Source: Salinisphaera sp. Q1T1-3 (lineage in GTDB: Bacteria; Pseudomonadota; Gammaproteobacteria; Nevskiales; Salinisphaeraceae). Taken from it: a stretch of 64,000 bases of DNA. This document shows, piece by piece, positions 25,951-35,865 of the stretch. A program made the position numbers and the translations under genes. The first letter of the stretch is position 1. Every line of letters begins with the position of its first letter. The DNA lies in assembly GCF_003602005.1 (NCBI RefSeq), contig NZ_QZWD01000007.1, forward strand, positions 1 through 64,000. Reading direction: 5' to 3'. Under the pieces are notes generated by a model that saw nothing but the letters and a program-made list of their open reading frames with translations, made no database searches and was not told the DNA's origin.

Positions 25951-28062
25951 TCAGCCGTCATGGCTGTTTCCTGTCGATCCGCCCTCTCGCGCCCGCGCTT
26001 CGGTTGTGGCCTTGAGCGCCGGCGGTGCACGGTCTGATTCAACGGGCCGCTCGGTCGATGTTGTATCGACGGCTCGATCGGACGCATCCAGGGTTTCGAG
26101 CGTCGCGCTGGCGGCTTGGCCCTGTAGGGCCGCGGTCAGACGCTCGGCAAAACGTGCGTGATCGATGCGGCCGGTTCGGGTGCGCAGCGGGCCGAAATGC
26201 AACAGAAGCCGATGATGCTCGGGATCGACACAGGCTTTATTGAACGCACGTCGCCTGCGGCGTGGCAGGGGGGCCTCGGGATCCAGCTGTAGATACACGC
26301 TCAGCAGTTGGCCGCGTCGATCGAAACCGATATGGTCCAGCGCATCGATCGGCACCGGGTCGCGCAGACGTGGGCTGACCAGTTCGGTTTCGGTCACTTC
26401 GACGGCCAACGGCGCCGCGTTGCCAAGGCGCCAGGCCGCCAGTCCGAGGCCGAATACGCCGGTGCCGAGCATCGAGAGAATCGGTACCGGCTCATCGATG
26501 ACGGTCAGGATCGGGATCAGGATGCCGGCAAGCAATGACATGGTGGCAAAGCCTGCGATCACGATGATCAGCCCGCGCATGTCCTCGTAATAGACATTGT
26601 CGATGGGCAACCGCGCGCGATCTCGGATCAGCGTATGCAGCCAACGGGCATAGTCGTCGGTCAACAGGTTGTGCATGTCGCTGTCGAGCTGTTCGACGAT
26701 CGGCGCGGTGCGGCCGATATAACGCGCCAGCGCACTCTCGTCGGGGGCGATCGTTCGGGTGGCGCGTTGGGCCCGCATCCGGTCCGCATCGAGGCCGAGT
26801 GCAGCCAGTCGCGCGTCCATGTCCGGGTGTCGGTCATGGGGTGTCGTCGATGCCGCGTCGTGGGCCGGGGCCGGCATCGCGTGGGTCGCGAGCCAGGCAT
26901 CGGCCAGTGCAAACGGCTTCTGCGGGCGCTCGTTCTCGAACATGCGTTCCTGAAACGCCTCGATCGCGCGCTGTGCGACGGCCTGGCAGGCGGTCGAACG
27001 GATCAGCGCGGCGGCGGCGCTCGTCGCGGACGTCGCTTCAGCAGCCAGCCGATCCGCCCGATATTCCTCGGCGCGTCGTCGTTCGGCCACCGCCCGGTCG
27101 AGTGCGGCCATCACGCTGTGGGCGAGCAGCACGACCGGCCACGTCAGCATGCCGTCCAGCCGAGCTTGCCCGCCGGCTTTGACGAGCATGGTGTAGCCTT
27201 CGGTGATGCGTGCCTGTTCCTGGGCCAGCGTGATCGCCGGTTCGAGCTCGTCGTGGGCGATGTGTGACAGCTCGTGGGCGAGCAGGGCATTGCACTCGTT
27301 TGTGTCGAGATGTGCCAGCGCCAGCAACGACAGATACAACGTCTGGCCGCGGACTGTGCCGATGTCCGGTTCCAGGCGCAGCGGTACCGCCGTGGCGAAT
27401 GAGCCGTGGGTGAAACCGATCACGATCTGGTCCGGTACGCGGGCCGCCTGTCGGTCGGCCATGGCCCTGACGTTCTGCCAGAGCACCGGGGCGTCGGATT
27501 CGGGCAACAGACGCCCGGCGATGCGCAGCGCCGGCGCCTCGGCCAGAGCACGGCGCCAGGCACGCGCGCCGGTGATGAATCCAAACAGGTCGATGGCCAC
27601 GAACAGCACGATCACGCCAAAGGCCATGACGCCGGCGTGATGCAACAGGGGCAGATCGCCGTCGGTCGGATCGTTCAGGCCGATGGCGATGTCGATCCAG
27701 ATCGCGGTCGCGGTGAGCGTGACCGCCAGCGCACAGGCCGTGGCGGCAAGCGCGGCGCTGAGCCGCGTCCGCGCCCAGCGCGCTGTGGCGATGAGATCCG
27801 ACGTCGAATGCCGGGCGCGGCGTGCCCGGCGATGGCCCAAGCCCAGCACACCGAGGCCGAGCACCAGCCACAGGCCGGCGGATACCGCCACGACGGCTGC
27901 GGCGATATGCTGCACGTGGCGCAGGCCGCCCGCAAAGCGGCTATCGAATGGCGCGGCGGCCGATTCGCCGAAGAACCACGCGAACCCGGCCAGGACAAGA
28001 AAAAGCATTGGGGCCGCGACGCCCGCGGCGATGCCCCGCGCGGTCGTGGATAAGGACAGACG
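25951..28062 (-). CDS. M48-family membrane metallopeptidase
   Basis: The protein has about 703 residues if it starts at the GTG at 28062; an ATG at 28008 or earlier codons up to 28182 are alternatives. Two hydrophobic helices at the N-terminus and two more near residues 105-165 surround a cytoplasmic or periplasmic stretch. The zinc motif HELSHIAHDE (about residue 261) and downstream glutamates (RRRAEEYRADRLAAEA) fit M48/HtpX-Ste24 peptidases. Two further helices lie near residues 485-530, and the C-terminal 150 residues are unrecognised. It is longer than HtpX and may act in membrane-protein quality control. It is head to head with the small membrane protein gene at 28070. Confidence 0.82.
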   Translation of the reverse strand, partial: RLSLSTTARGIAAGVAAPMLFLVLAGFAWFFGESAAAPFDSRFAGGLRHVQHIAAAVVAVSAGLWLVLGLGVLGLGHRRARRARHSTSDLIATARWARTRLSAALAATACALAVTLTATAIWIDIAIGLNDPTDGDLPLLHHAGVMAFGVIVLFVAIDLFGFITGARAWRRALAEAPALRIAGRLLPESDAPVLWQNVRAMADRQAARVPDQIVIGFTHGSFATAVPLRLEPDIGTVRGQTLYLSLLALAHLDTNECNALLAHELSHIAHDELEPAITLAQEQARITEGYTMLVKAGGQARLDGMLTWPVVLLAHSVMAALDRAVAERRRAEEYRADRLAAEATSATSAAAALIRSTACQAVAQRAIEAFQERMFENERPQKPFALADAWLATHAMPAPAHDAASTTPHDRHPDMDARLAALGLDADRMRAQRATRTIAPDESALARYIGRTAPIVEQLDSDMHNLLTDDYARWLHTLIRDRARLPIDNVYYEDMRGLIIVIAGFATMSLLAGILIPILTVIDEPVPILSMLGTGVFGLGLAAWRLGNAAPLAVEVTETELVSPRLRDPVPIDALDHIGFDRRGQLLSVYLQLDPEAPLPRRRRRAFNKACVDPEHHRLLLHFGPLRTRTGRIDHARFAERLTAALQGQAASATLETLDASDRAVDTTSTERPVESDRAPPALKATTEARAREGGSTGNSHDG

Positions 28063-28069
28063 CACAGCA

Positions 28070-28558
28070 ATGACCGAATCGACAACGAACCGACAAGATA
28101 CCCGATCGCCGGCATCGTCCTCGGCGCCGGCCGCCGAGTCGGGGGCGACGATGCCGCGCGATGACACGGCGCCGGCCGACAATACCGCCGAGATTCAGGC
28201 GCGGTTGCGCCGCCTGGAGCGCCGCGGCGGTCTGTTGTTCATCGCCACGCCGCTCGCGCTGCTGTTGCTCGGCGGCCGCGATCTGGCGGGCCTGACGATC
28301 TTCATCTGGCCGGCCTATGCCGTCATTTATCTGGGATTGTTTCGGCGCGTCACCCGACGTTTCGACGACGCAGACTGGATTGTTCTGTCGCGCAGCTCGC
28401 GTCGCTACACGCTGCGCCGACTCTGTGAGGTCATGCTGTTGCTCTACGCACTCGGTTTCGCCATGTATGGCTGTGAGCGCGCCCGCGATGTGCTCGGCGA
28501 CGACACGCCGGCCGCGACGGCATCGCTCGAGGCGCCGGCCGGTGCGCCGTACGGCTGA
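28070..28558 (+). CDS. Small membrane protein of unknown function
   Basis: The ATG at 28070 has AAGGAC about 15 bases upstream. The 162 residues begin with a hydrophilic Ser/Ala/Asp-rich region (1-50). Then come two hydrophobic segments, LLFIATPLALLLLGG and LTIFIWPAYAVIYLGLF, a basic loop (RRVTRRFDDADW) and a third segment, LCEVMLLLYALGFAMYG. Family unknown. Its start is only a few bases from that proposed for the divergent M48 peptidase, so the two share one promoter region. Confidence 0.65.
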   Translation: MTESTTNRQDTRSPASSSAPAAESGATMPRDDTAPADNTAEIQARLRRLERRGGLLFIATPLALLLLGGRDLAGLTIFIWPAYAVIYLGLFRRVTRRFDDADWIVLSRSSRRYTLRRLCEVMLLLYALGFAMYGCERARDVLGDDTPAATASLEAPAGAPYG

Positions 28559-28703
28559 TCGAGCGACGATCGCCAGGAACGCTGGCCGGGGCAGGAGCCG
28601 GCAAGCGATTCGGCACGAAAATCGCTTGATGTGGGGTCCGCGCGCCGATTCGTGCGTGTGGCAGGGGCGCCGCGGCTGGATCGGCCGCCGATAAGGGGAG
28701 ACG

Positions 28704-31448
28704 ATGAAACAAGCGATCGGGAGCCGACTGTTGTCGGTGGCCGTACTGGCCATGGCCATATTTGTTTCGATGCCGGCCGCGTCGGCATCGGCGGCCTATT
28801 CGGGCCAGGGCGTGCCGACGGGCAAGCTGCCGGACTGGGTCGTGCCTCAGCGCTACGATGTGGCGCTGCGCGCCGACCCGGCTGAACAGGCCTTCACGGG
28901 CGAGGTCACCATCGATGTCGTGCTGAAAGAGGCCCATGACTTTGTCTGGCTGAATGGCCAGAACCTCGACGTCACCCGGGTTCAGGCAACAGACGACGCC
29001 GGCCATACCCGCACCGGGCGATATCATGAAGTCGATACGGAGGCCGGCGTGGCACGCATCGACTTCGATCGGCCGTTGCCGGCGGGCACGGTGCGTCTGC
29101 ATTTTATCTATTCCGCGCCGCTCAATACCGATCTCCAGGGTTTCTATCGTGTGGACCATCAAGGGGCGGCCTATGCCATGACCCAGTTCGAGGCGGTGAG
29201 TGCCCGGCGGACGTTTCCGAGCTTCGACCAGCCCGATATCAAGACGCCGTTTGTCCTGCATTTGACGGTGCCGGGCACCGATCGTGCCCTGGCGAACACG
29301 CCGGTGGCCAGGCAGACAGCGCAGCCCAATGGTTGGCAGCGTTTCGATTTCAAGCCGACTCGGCCGCTGCCGACCTATCTGGTCGCGTTTGCGGTCGGGC
29401 CGTGGGATGTCGTCACCGGCCCAACGGTGGCCGCGAATCGCTGGCGGGACAGGGCGACCCCGCTGCGCGGTATCGCCGCACGCCATCGTGGCGCCGAGCT
29501 GAAGCCAGCGTTGGCGCAGACGCCGGCCATGGTGACCGCGCTTGAACAGTATTTCGACTATGGCTATCCGTTTGAAAAGCTCGATGTGCTGGCAGCCCCG
29601 GATTTTGCTGCGGGCGCGATGGAAAATGCCGGGCTGATCACCTTTCGTGATTGGTATATGTTGCGCACCCCCGATTCGCCGGCGGCCAGTCGTCGTGACT
29701 CGTTCGAGGTCGAGGCGCACGAACTGGCCCATCAATGGGTTGGCAATACGGTGACCATGGCCTGGTGGAACGATCTGTGGCTCAACGAGGCCTTTGCCAC
29801 CTGGATGCAGCAGAAGATCACCGACCAGCTCAAGCCGGCCTATCACGCCGGTCTGGATCGCATCACCGGTGCCGAGCGGGCGATGAACGACGATAGCCTG
29901 ACCACGGCCAGGCGTATCCGTCAGCCGATCGAGACCATCGGCGATATCGGCAATGCCTTCGACAGCATCACCTACGCCAAGGGTGCCGCCGTACTCGGCA
30001 TGTTCGAGACTTTTCTCGGCCCGGATGTGTTCCGGCAGGGCATGCAGCGTTACATCCACCAGTATGCGTTTCGCAATGCCACGGCCGAGGATCTGGTCGC
30101 CACGCTGGCCGAGACGGCCGAGGCGGATGATGCCTTTGGACCGGCATTCATGAGTTTTCTGAATCAATCCGGCGTGCCTTACGTCCGCACGACACTGCGA
30201 CACGTGGATGGCCATGCCGTACTCGACGTGCGACAGCAGCGCTATCTGCCATTGGGCTCGGATGGCGCAACCGATCGGCGATGGGGGCTGCCGTTGTGCG
30301 TGCGCTATCCCAGCGGTGCCGGGACGTCTCGAACCCACTGCCAGCTCGTGACCGCGTCAACCGCGCGTATGGCGTTGCCCGGTGCGGTCGATACGCCGGC
30401 CTGGATCATGCCCAATGCGAATGCCGCGGGTTATTATCGATTCGCGCTCGATCGGCACAGTCTCGACGGTCTGCTGGCTCATCGAAATGACCTGAACGAC
30501 GGCGAAAAGATAGCACTGGCCGATGCCGCGCTGGCCTCGTTTCGACAGGCCACGCTCGGCCCGGACGCGCTGTTGGCCACGATGCAGGCACTGGCCGGGG
30601 CCAAGACCACGGCGGTCGCCACTGCACCGATTCATGGCCTGGCCTGGCTCTGGCACTACGCGGCCGACAGCGACCCCGCTCGGGCACACGTGCAACAGGC
30701 TGCGGCAGCCGCCTATCTGCCGCGGCTGAAAGCACTCGGCTATGCACGCCGGCGGAACGAGTCGGCCGATGCGCCCGCGCTGCGCCGGACATTGGCCGAG
30801 TTTCTCGGCGTCACGCTGAATGTGCCGGCTGTGGCCGACGCGCTTGCCGAGCGTGGTCGGGCAGTGCTCGCGCCGGCTCTTGATGAGGATGCCGATACCG
30901 ACGCCACGCTGGCCTATGACGCCGTCAATCCGGATCTATTGGCCGCGGCCTTGAGCGTGGCTGCGCGACGCAATGGTCGTCCGGCGGTCGAGGCGCTGGA
31001 GAATGCCCTGCGGCACAACGGCGATGCCGATCAGCGCAATGCCATGATCACCGCGCTTGCGCGCATCGAGGATCCGGAACTGCGCGAGACCGTCCGGAAT
31101 TTCGCCCTGACGCCGCACATCAAGACCGGCGAGATGGTGGCGTTATTGTCCGGAGGCGACCGCCACGGTGCCACGGCACGCAGTGCCGACGAGGCGGCCT
31201 CGATGTGGCATTGGTTCACGACCCATTTCGATGCGATCAAGGCCCGCACCGGGCCGTTTTCCGGCGGCGATCTGCCGGGGCTGGCGGCCGGCGGTGCCTG
31301 CACGGTCGAGGCGGCGGACCGGCTCGAAGCCTTCTTCACGCCGCGCCTGGATCAGCTTCGCGGGGCGCGTCGCAATCTGGCCCAGACCGCCGAGTCCATT
31401 CGGCTTTGTGCCGCACTGGCCGCGCGCCAACGGATGTCGGTCGACTAG
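28704..31448 (+). CDS. Secreted M1-family aminopeptidase
   Basis: This 914-residue protein has a Sec signal peptide (1-30). The M1 N-terminal beta domain begins with PQRYDVALRADP. The exopeptidase motif GAMENAG (about 303) and the zinc site HELAHQWVGNTVTMAWWNDLWLNE are shown here as HELAHQWVGN (about 339) plus the distal glutamate in LNEAFA. The ERAP1_C-like helical domain fills the rest, up to residue 900. It removes N-terminal residues from peptides, here probably in the periplasm, suggesting peptide scavenging with the other exported hydrolases. A GGGGA ribosome site precedes the start. Confidence 0.92.
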   Translation: MKQAIGSRLLSVAVLAMAIFVSMPAASASAAYSGQGVPTGKLPDWVVPQRYDVALRADPAEQAFTGEVTIDVVLKEAHDFVWLNGQNLDVTRVQATDDAGHTRTGRYHEVDTEAGVARIDFDRPLPAGTVRLHFIYSAPLNTDLQGFYRVDHQGAAYAMTQFEAVSARRTFPSFDQPDIKTPFVLHLTVPGTDRALANTPVARQTAQPNGWQRFDFKPTRPLPTYLVAFAVGPWDVVTGPTVAANRWRDRATPLRGIAARHRGAELKPALAQTPAMVTALEQYFDYGYPFEKLDVLAAPDFAAGAMENAGLITFRDWYMLRTPDSPAASRRDSFEVEAHELAHQWVGNTVTMAWWNDLWLNEAFATWMQQKITDQLKPAYHAGLDRITGAERAMNDDSLTTARRIRQPIETIGDIGNAFDSITYAKGAAVLGMFETFLGPDVFRQGMQRYIHQYAFRNATAEDLVATLAETAEADDAFGPAFMSFLNQSGVPYVRTTLRHVDGHAVLDVRQQRYLPLGSDGATDRRWGLPLCVRYPSGAGTSRTHCQLVTASTARMALPGAVDTPAWIMPNANAAGYYRFALDRHSLDGLLAHRNDLNDGEKIALADAALASFRQATLGPDALLATMQALAGAKTTAVATAPIHGLAWLWHYAADSDPARAHVQQAAAAAYLPRLKALGYARRRNESADAPALRRTLAEFLGVTLNVPAVADALAERGRAVLAPALDEDADTDATLAYDAVNPDLLAAALSVAARRNGRPAVEALENALRHNGDADQRNAMITALARIEDPELRETVRNFALTPHIKTGEMVALLSGGDRHGATARSADEAASMWHWFTTHFDAIKARTGPFSGGDLPGLAAGGACTVEAADRLEAFFTPRLDQLRGARRNLAQTAESIRLCAALAARQRMSVD

Positions 31449-31542
31449 CGGCAAGGCTTGAAGGCGTCCGGTCATCGCCGGGATCCGGGCGATGCCGTCT
31501 CCGCGGTGCCCGATGGGCGGCCATGACGCTGTGGCCGTCTAA

Positions 31543-31815
31543 GGAACCTCTGATCTATTCATCCACGGTCGCGTTTGAGTCCCCAAAGGCCACGATACAA
31601 GGCGCATGGCGCCGCGTCATAGCCACTCTATGATCCAGCCATGCAACGCCGTAGCGCGGCCTTTTGGGCCAAACCGCTTGGCGGCCGGGCTTTTGCGCGC
31701 GCCTGAGCGGCGTTGCCGCTCGCTCATTTGCATTCAGCAAACGGCGCTCGCGGCGTCTTGTCAGACGCGCGCAAAAGACACCGGCGCGACCGTGGATGAA
31801 TAGATCAGAGGTTCC
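31543..31815. mobile_element. MITE with perfect 31-bp terminal inverted repeats
   Basis: Positions 31543-31573 (GGAACCTCTGATCTATTCAT...) are exactly complementary to 31785-31815. The unit is 273 bases, encodes no transposase and is flanked by a 4-base direct repeat CTAA (31539-31542 and 31816-31819). CTAA/TTAG target duplications (YTAR) are a hallmark of IS5-type elements, so it was probably mobilised by an IS5-family transposase encoded elsewhere. The rest of the gap 31449-31542 holds nothing recognisable. Confidence 0.88.
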
Positions 31816-32280
31816 CTAATGCGCCAGCGGCGGTCGATAATGGATCGTGACCGTCTGGATGCCCCATTTCAGCGCTCGGGCGCGCTTGGCGAACAGAATG
31901 TCGATCTTCTCGCGCCAGCGTCGATGCATCTTGTCGCGCACGGTATAAACCCCGTCGAGCCCTTCGATGCGAACCTCTGTGCCGTCGATCAGGCCGGCGC
32001 GAAACAGATCGCGTGAGACCGCGATGATCTTCTGGTCGGGCGACAGTTTGTGCCCGAAGGCGCCGATCTGGTCCCCGGCTGCCCGTGTTTCACGTGGATC
32101 CAGCGTATAGGAACTGGCACGCACCTCCATGCGTGACCAGGGGTCGACTTCATCGGTCTGGGATGTATCGGTTCGCTGCGTCGTGCGCTCGCTGTCCGAC
32201 GTGTCGCAGCCGGTGAGGGCTACGCTCGCCAGAAACACGATCGATGCCAGCGAAATCGAACCATTTTGTCGATTGATCAA
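31816..32280 (-). CDS. 3D-domain lipoprotein
   Basis: This 154-residue protein uses a TTG start at 32280 because no ATG or GTG gives the signal peptide. The signal ends in the lipobox ALTGC (C25). After a Thr/Ser/Asp-rich linker the 3D domain runs from MEVRASSYTLDP to the end, with RAGLIDGTEVRIEGLDGVY, VRDKMHRRWREKIDILF and a final strand. The domain has the double-psi barrel fold of MltA-like lytic transglycosylases and Rpf/YuiC-type proteins, so a peptidoglycan-related role is possible. The stop codon TAG lies inside the target duplication of the adjacent MITE, so insertion left the gene intact. Confidence 0.72.
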   Translation of the reverse strand: MINRQNGSISLASIVFLASVALTGCDTSDSERTTQRTDTSQTDEVDPWSRMEVRASSYTLDPRETRAAGDQIGAFGHKLSPDQKIIAVSRDLFRAGLIDGTEVRIEGLDGVYTVRDKMHRRWREKIDILFAKRARALKWGIQTVTIHYRPPLAH

Positions 32281-32655
32281 GGCATTTCGTTGTATCGGCT
32301 TGTCTTTTTCGTATACCGGATATCGCGCCCGATTGCCAGTGTGTGGCCCGCCTCGAGCATTGCCGAGCGGGGTTGATGCCAGCGCAAGCCCGGATCCGTT
32401 CGGCGCCGTGTCGTGAACGGTCCAGCCCTTGTCGCACAGGGGATCGCAGCGACCCTCGTCGAGGTAATCACATCGGTCATGGAAGACGCGGTGGGGCGTT
32501 GATGCCGTATCGGTCGATGTGCGTCATGTCGGTGATCCCGGCGCATGCCGAGTGCCGAAACGAACGCCGGGCAGCATCACGTCGGGGATATTCCGTGCCG
32601 TGCCGGGCTCTGAGGGACCCCGGCGGGCAGGCCAAGCTGCGCAGTCCGGCGTCGA
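32281..32655. other. Intergenic region, with one curious minus-strand frame
   Basis: The minus strand, in frame with the 3D lipoprotein start, reads CDYLDEGRCDPLCDKGW around 32420-32480. This open frame lacks a start and runs into the lipoprotein gene. It could be the remnant of a cysteine-rich protein or chance. Nothing else is recognised. Confidence 0.3.
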
Positions 32656-33555
32656 TCAGTCCGTGGCCGTCGCCGCGCCGGCGGCATGCCAATAACGGGC
32701 CATGCGGTCGGTTATCACCCTGGGTTTGTCCGCGAACAGACATTGGCCGAGTGGGACGGCTTGTCGACGCAATGCGGTGCGCCGCTCAGCGATCAGTTGC
32801 GTCAGGGCCTGCTGATTGTCGTCGCGCAGTTTGTTGCCCCCGTGCGCCAGCCACGTCTGGAGCACCGCGAGATCGTGTTCATCGCCGAGCAGATCGCCGA
32901 GACGGTCGAGTTCCTTGGCCCGGGCCTTGAGCGGACGCGGCCAGGCGCCGGCCAGAAGCTGGCAATGAAAACGATGATATTTCACACGCTTGCGCCAATC
33001 ATGCCAGCGCTCGGTGTCGGTTGTTTCGAAAGCCTGGCGGCCTTGCCGGCGCGCGCGCTTGTAGGTCTTGGTGAAACCGGGCCCCAGAGCTGCGAAGCCC
33101 GTGCGGCTCAGCTGCCAGTCGGCAACGGCCGTGCGCGCAGCGGCCAGTGCGTCGTCCATTCGGCCCAGTCGATCGGCCAGGTCCGCGTCGCTGATCGACT
33201 CGGCTTTGGCGACGAGCTGCTGCCTGAGCGGGGCATAGTGGCGACGATCGATCCGGTCGTCACAGGCGGCCATCAAGGTATCGAACGTCTCCTGCAACAC
33301 CTGGGCATCGCGGACGTCGCTGACGGTCCGGGCGATATCGCGGAACCGGGTGTTCTCGCGGGCATAACCCTTGCCCAGGGCCGGGCGCACCAGCCGTACG
33401 AGGCCACGCAGGCGCTTGCAGCGTTTGCGCGCCTGATGCACCGCCTCGACACGATCGGGCCGGCCGATGTCCGCGCGTGCCTTGTCGATCTGCGCACGCC
33501 CGATACGACGCACACCGTCTACGACCGTTTCTTGTTGATGCAGGCGATATCCCAT
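32656..33555 (-). CDS. CHAD-domain protein
   Basis: This 299-residue protein is all-helical and rich in Arg, Asp and His. It begins MGYRLHQQETVVDGVRRI and carries the CHAD signature VHQARKRCKRLRGLVRLV (about 38-55) and a second half with DWRKRVKYHRFHCQLL and LGDEHDLAVL. CHAD domains bind inorganic polyphosphate with conserved basic residues and are often linked to polyphosphate granules. No CYTH domain or ppk is adjacent. Confidence 0.88.
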   Translation of the reverse strand: MGYRLHQQETVVDGVRRIGRAQIDKARADIGRPDRVEAVHQARKRCKRLRGLVRLVRPALGKGYARENTRFRDIARTVSDVRDAQVLQETFDTLMAACDDRIDRRHYAPLRQQLVAKAESISDADLADRLGRMDDALAAARTAVADWQLSRTGFAALGPGFTKTYKRARRQGRQAFETTDTERWHDWRKRVKYHRFHCQLLAGAWPRPLKARAKELDRLGDLLGDEHDLAVLQTWLAHGGNKLRDDNQQALTQLIAERRTALRRQAVPLGQCLFADKPRVITDRMARYWHAAGAATATD

Positions 33556-33753
33556 GTCGATACCTTACCCCGATCGGCGCACCGGCCGGAATAATCGGCC
33601 CGGCGGATGCGGTCGATACCGGTTACGCACATTACCCTATGGTGTCATGATCGCGTCGCGCGGGCCGGCCGGCATCGCGTTGTCGGCCCGGTTATTGCCT
33701 GTTCTGCAGGATCAGTGACCGGCCGCCGACGGGTCGTCGACGAGAGAGAGTGC

Positions 33754-35865
33754 GTGCCGAATTCGATTGCCTGGCTGATCCGGCCCGACGGACACCAGAT
33801 CCTGTTTGCGCTGCGGTTGGTGGTGGCCGTGTCGACGGCGATCTATATCGCCATGTGGCTCGAACTCGGACGGCCGTTCTGGTCCGGGCTCGAGGTCGCT
33901 CTGATGATGCAGCTCCTGCCGGGCAATACGGTCGCGCGGGCCGCAGCGCGGGTAGGGGGCACGCTCGTGGCTGGCATCGCGGCCCTGATCATTCTCGGCC
34001 TGTTTCGTCAGACGCCGGCGTTGATGATCGTGGCGCTGGCCTGCTGGGTATCGGCTTGTGCCTTCGGGCTGCAGCTGTTTCGCGAGAATCTGTCACATGC
34101 TTTCGGCGTGGTCGGTTTCATCACCGGCGTGATCGTGATGTTCACCGTTTCGGCGATGTCCACGAGCACGCCGTTCGATGTCGCCCAGTCACGCGTGGCC
34201 GAATGCTGTGTCGCGGCCGTGGTGGTGGCCGTGGTCAACGTGCTGTTCTCGACCGGCGCCACTGCCCGGCGCTATTACGCCCGAAGGGCCGAGGTCCTGC
34301 GTGATGTGGGCCGCGAGATGCAAGCGGTCATCGCGAGCGCGCAGGCCACGACCACCGGCTGCGGCGGGTCCGCCGGCGACCCGCATCCGCGGCTTGCCCG
34401 ACTCGCGCAGTCGGTGCTCTCGCTCGAAGCACTGCGGCCCTACGTGCGCTGGGAACATCCCGGTTTTGCGGCCTTCGACCGCGTGGCGCAGCGCATGGAT
34501 CGCGATCTGTTGTCGTTGACGAGTGCGTTCTCGGCGCTGCATGTCCATATCGCGCGACACGGGATGGCACTGGATACCACGCCGCTTGCCGAACTGGCCG
34601 ATGCCGCCGAGCATCTGGCCACGCTGGCGGTCCCGCCGGCGGTGCTGAAAGATGATTTCGACCGGGCCCATGCGGCGCTGGTGGCGCAGGCGGATGCGGA
34701 ACGCGACCGGGCATCACCGCACGCCATTGATGATCGCGTGGTCCTCGGGCGTGCGCTCGAGCTGGCCGAGCGCACGCGCAGCGTACTGATACGGCACGAG
34801 ATTCTGGTCTCGGAAGACGCATCGCGCTCGGCGCAGGCCGCGCCCGACCGGCCCGGTTTCAGCTGGCCGACGAACTGGCCGCGTGTGTTGCGCAACAGCC
34901 TGGCTTCGCTGGTCGCGATTCTCATGGCCGGGACGTTCTGGCTGCATTTTCACGACCAGACCATGAGCATCATCATGGTGGCGCTGGGCGGTGCGATTGC
35001 CACGCTGTTCTCCGCCGGCCCCTCGCCGATCGGTTCGGCCGCCAACTTCGCCAAGGGGGCGATCGTGGCCACAGCAGCCTCGTTCGTGATCAATTTCTTC
35101 TGGGTGCCGATGGCGACCGGCTTTGTGTCGTATCTGGTGCTGACCACGCCGGTCCTGTTCGTGGCCGGGCTGGCGATGACACAGCCGTCGATCGCGCTGC
35201 CGGCGCGGATTACGGTCGTGGTTTTCGAGCTGACGCTGCACACGCAGAATACGGCGCGTCTGGATCTGCCGACGTTCGCCCAGTTCGCGCTCGGCGTGTA
35301 CGGCGCGGTGACGGTTGCAATGCTGGCCTTCGCGCTGGTCGTCGAACGTGATCCGGAGCGTCAGCTGCGGCATCAGATCCGCGATCTCTTCCGTGAGCTG
35401 ACACGTGGTCTCCACGGATCGCGCGTGCGCTTCGAGTCGCGCGTCTACGACCGGCTGAATCAACTCGCGCTGCTCGATGGCCGTGGGCACCATCCCTATG
35501 GCCTGAACCAGGCCGTACTGGCGGCGATCAATCTCGTCCTCGAGGCACGCCGATTGCGCGTCTACGTCCGGCGCGCCTGCCTGTCGGCATCGCTTGCGAA
35601 CCGGGCCGGACGCGTGCTCGCCGATGTCGAGGCAGCGCTGGCGGATCGGCGTGGTCACGAAGCTATCATCGTGCTGCGCCAGACACTGGACACGCTGGCC
35701 CACGATCTCGATGCCGCGTTCATCAAAGCCCGGCCGTCGACGTCCTCGCGTCGATTGATCGGTCGCGCGGCGATCTCGGCGTCTGTGATGTCGAGCGCGC
35801 TCTCGGACTACGGTGAGGCCGTGCAGACCGCGGCTCGACGAGCCCCGGGGCTGGTCACGGCCTGA
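33754..35865 (+). CDS. FUSC-family inner-membrane protein (AaeB/YccS-like)
   Basis: The GTG start at 33754, with GAGAGAG just upstream, gives 703 residues beginning with IAWLIRPDGHQILFALRLVV. Two blocks of five to six membrane helices (about 20-160 and 385-535) are each followed by a soluble helical region, the FUSC arrangement. LELGRPFWSGLEVALMMQ and its neighbourhood match the FUSC start. Such proteins export aromatic acids or other small acids together with HlyD-type partners, but none is encoded here, so the substrate is unknown. A second copy is at 51447. Confidence 0.87.
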   Translation: MPNSIAWLIRPDGHQILFALRLVVAVSTAIYIAMWLELGRPFWSGLEVALMMQLLPGNTVARAAARVGGTLVAGIAALIILGLFRQTPALMIVALACWVSACAFGLQLFRENLSHAFGVVGFITGVIVMFTVSAMSTSTPFDVAQSRVAECCVAAVVVAVVNVLFSTGATARRYYARRAEVLRDVGREMQAVIASAQATTTGCGGSAGDPHPRLARLAQSVLSLEALRPYVRWEHPGFAAFDRVAQRMDRDLLSLTSAFSALHVHIARHGMALDTTPLAELADAAEHLATLAVPPAVLKDDFDRAHAALVAQADAERDRASPHAIDDRVVLGRALELAERTRSVLIRHEILVSEDASRSAQAAPDRPGFSWPTNWPRVLRNSLASLVAILMAGTFWLHFHDQTMSIIMVALGGAIATLFSAGPSPIGSAANFAKGAIVATAASFVINFFWVPMATGFVSYLVLTTPVLFVAGLAMTQPSIALPARITVVVFELTLHTQNTARLDLPTFAQFALGVYGAVTVAMLAFALVVERDPERQLRHQIRDLFRELTRGLHGSRVRFESRVYDRLNQLALLDGRGHHPYGLNQAVLAAINLVLEARRLRVYVRRACLSASLANRAGRVLADVEAALADRRGHEAIIVLRQTLDTLAHDLDAAFIKARPSTSSRRLIGRAAISASVMSSALSDYGEAVQTAARRAPGLVTA

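Noticed and set aside
28431-30338. 635-codon minus-strand open frame opposite the M1 aminopeptidase
   Set aside because: The M1 gene on the other strand has full catalytic motifs and signal peptide; the antisense product has no domain and arises from codon-position complementarity in GC-rich DNA.
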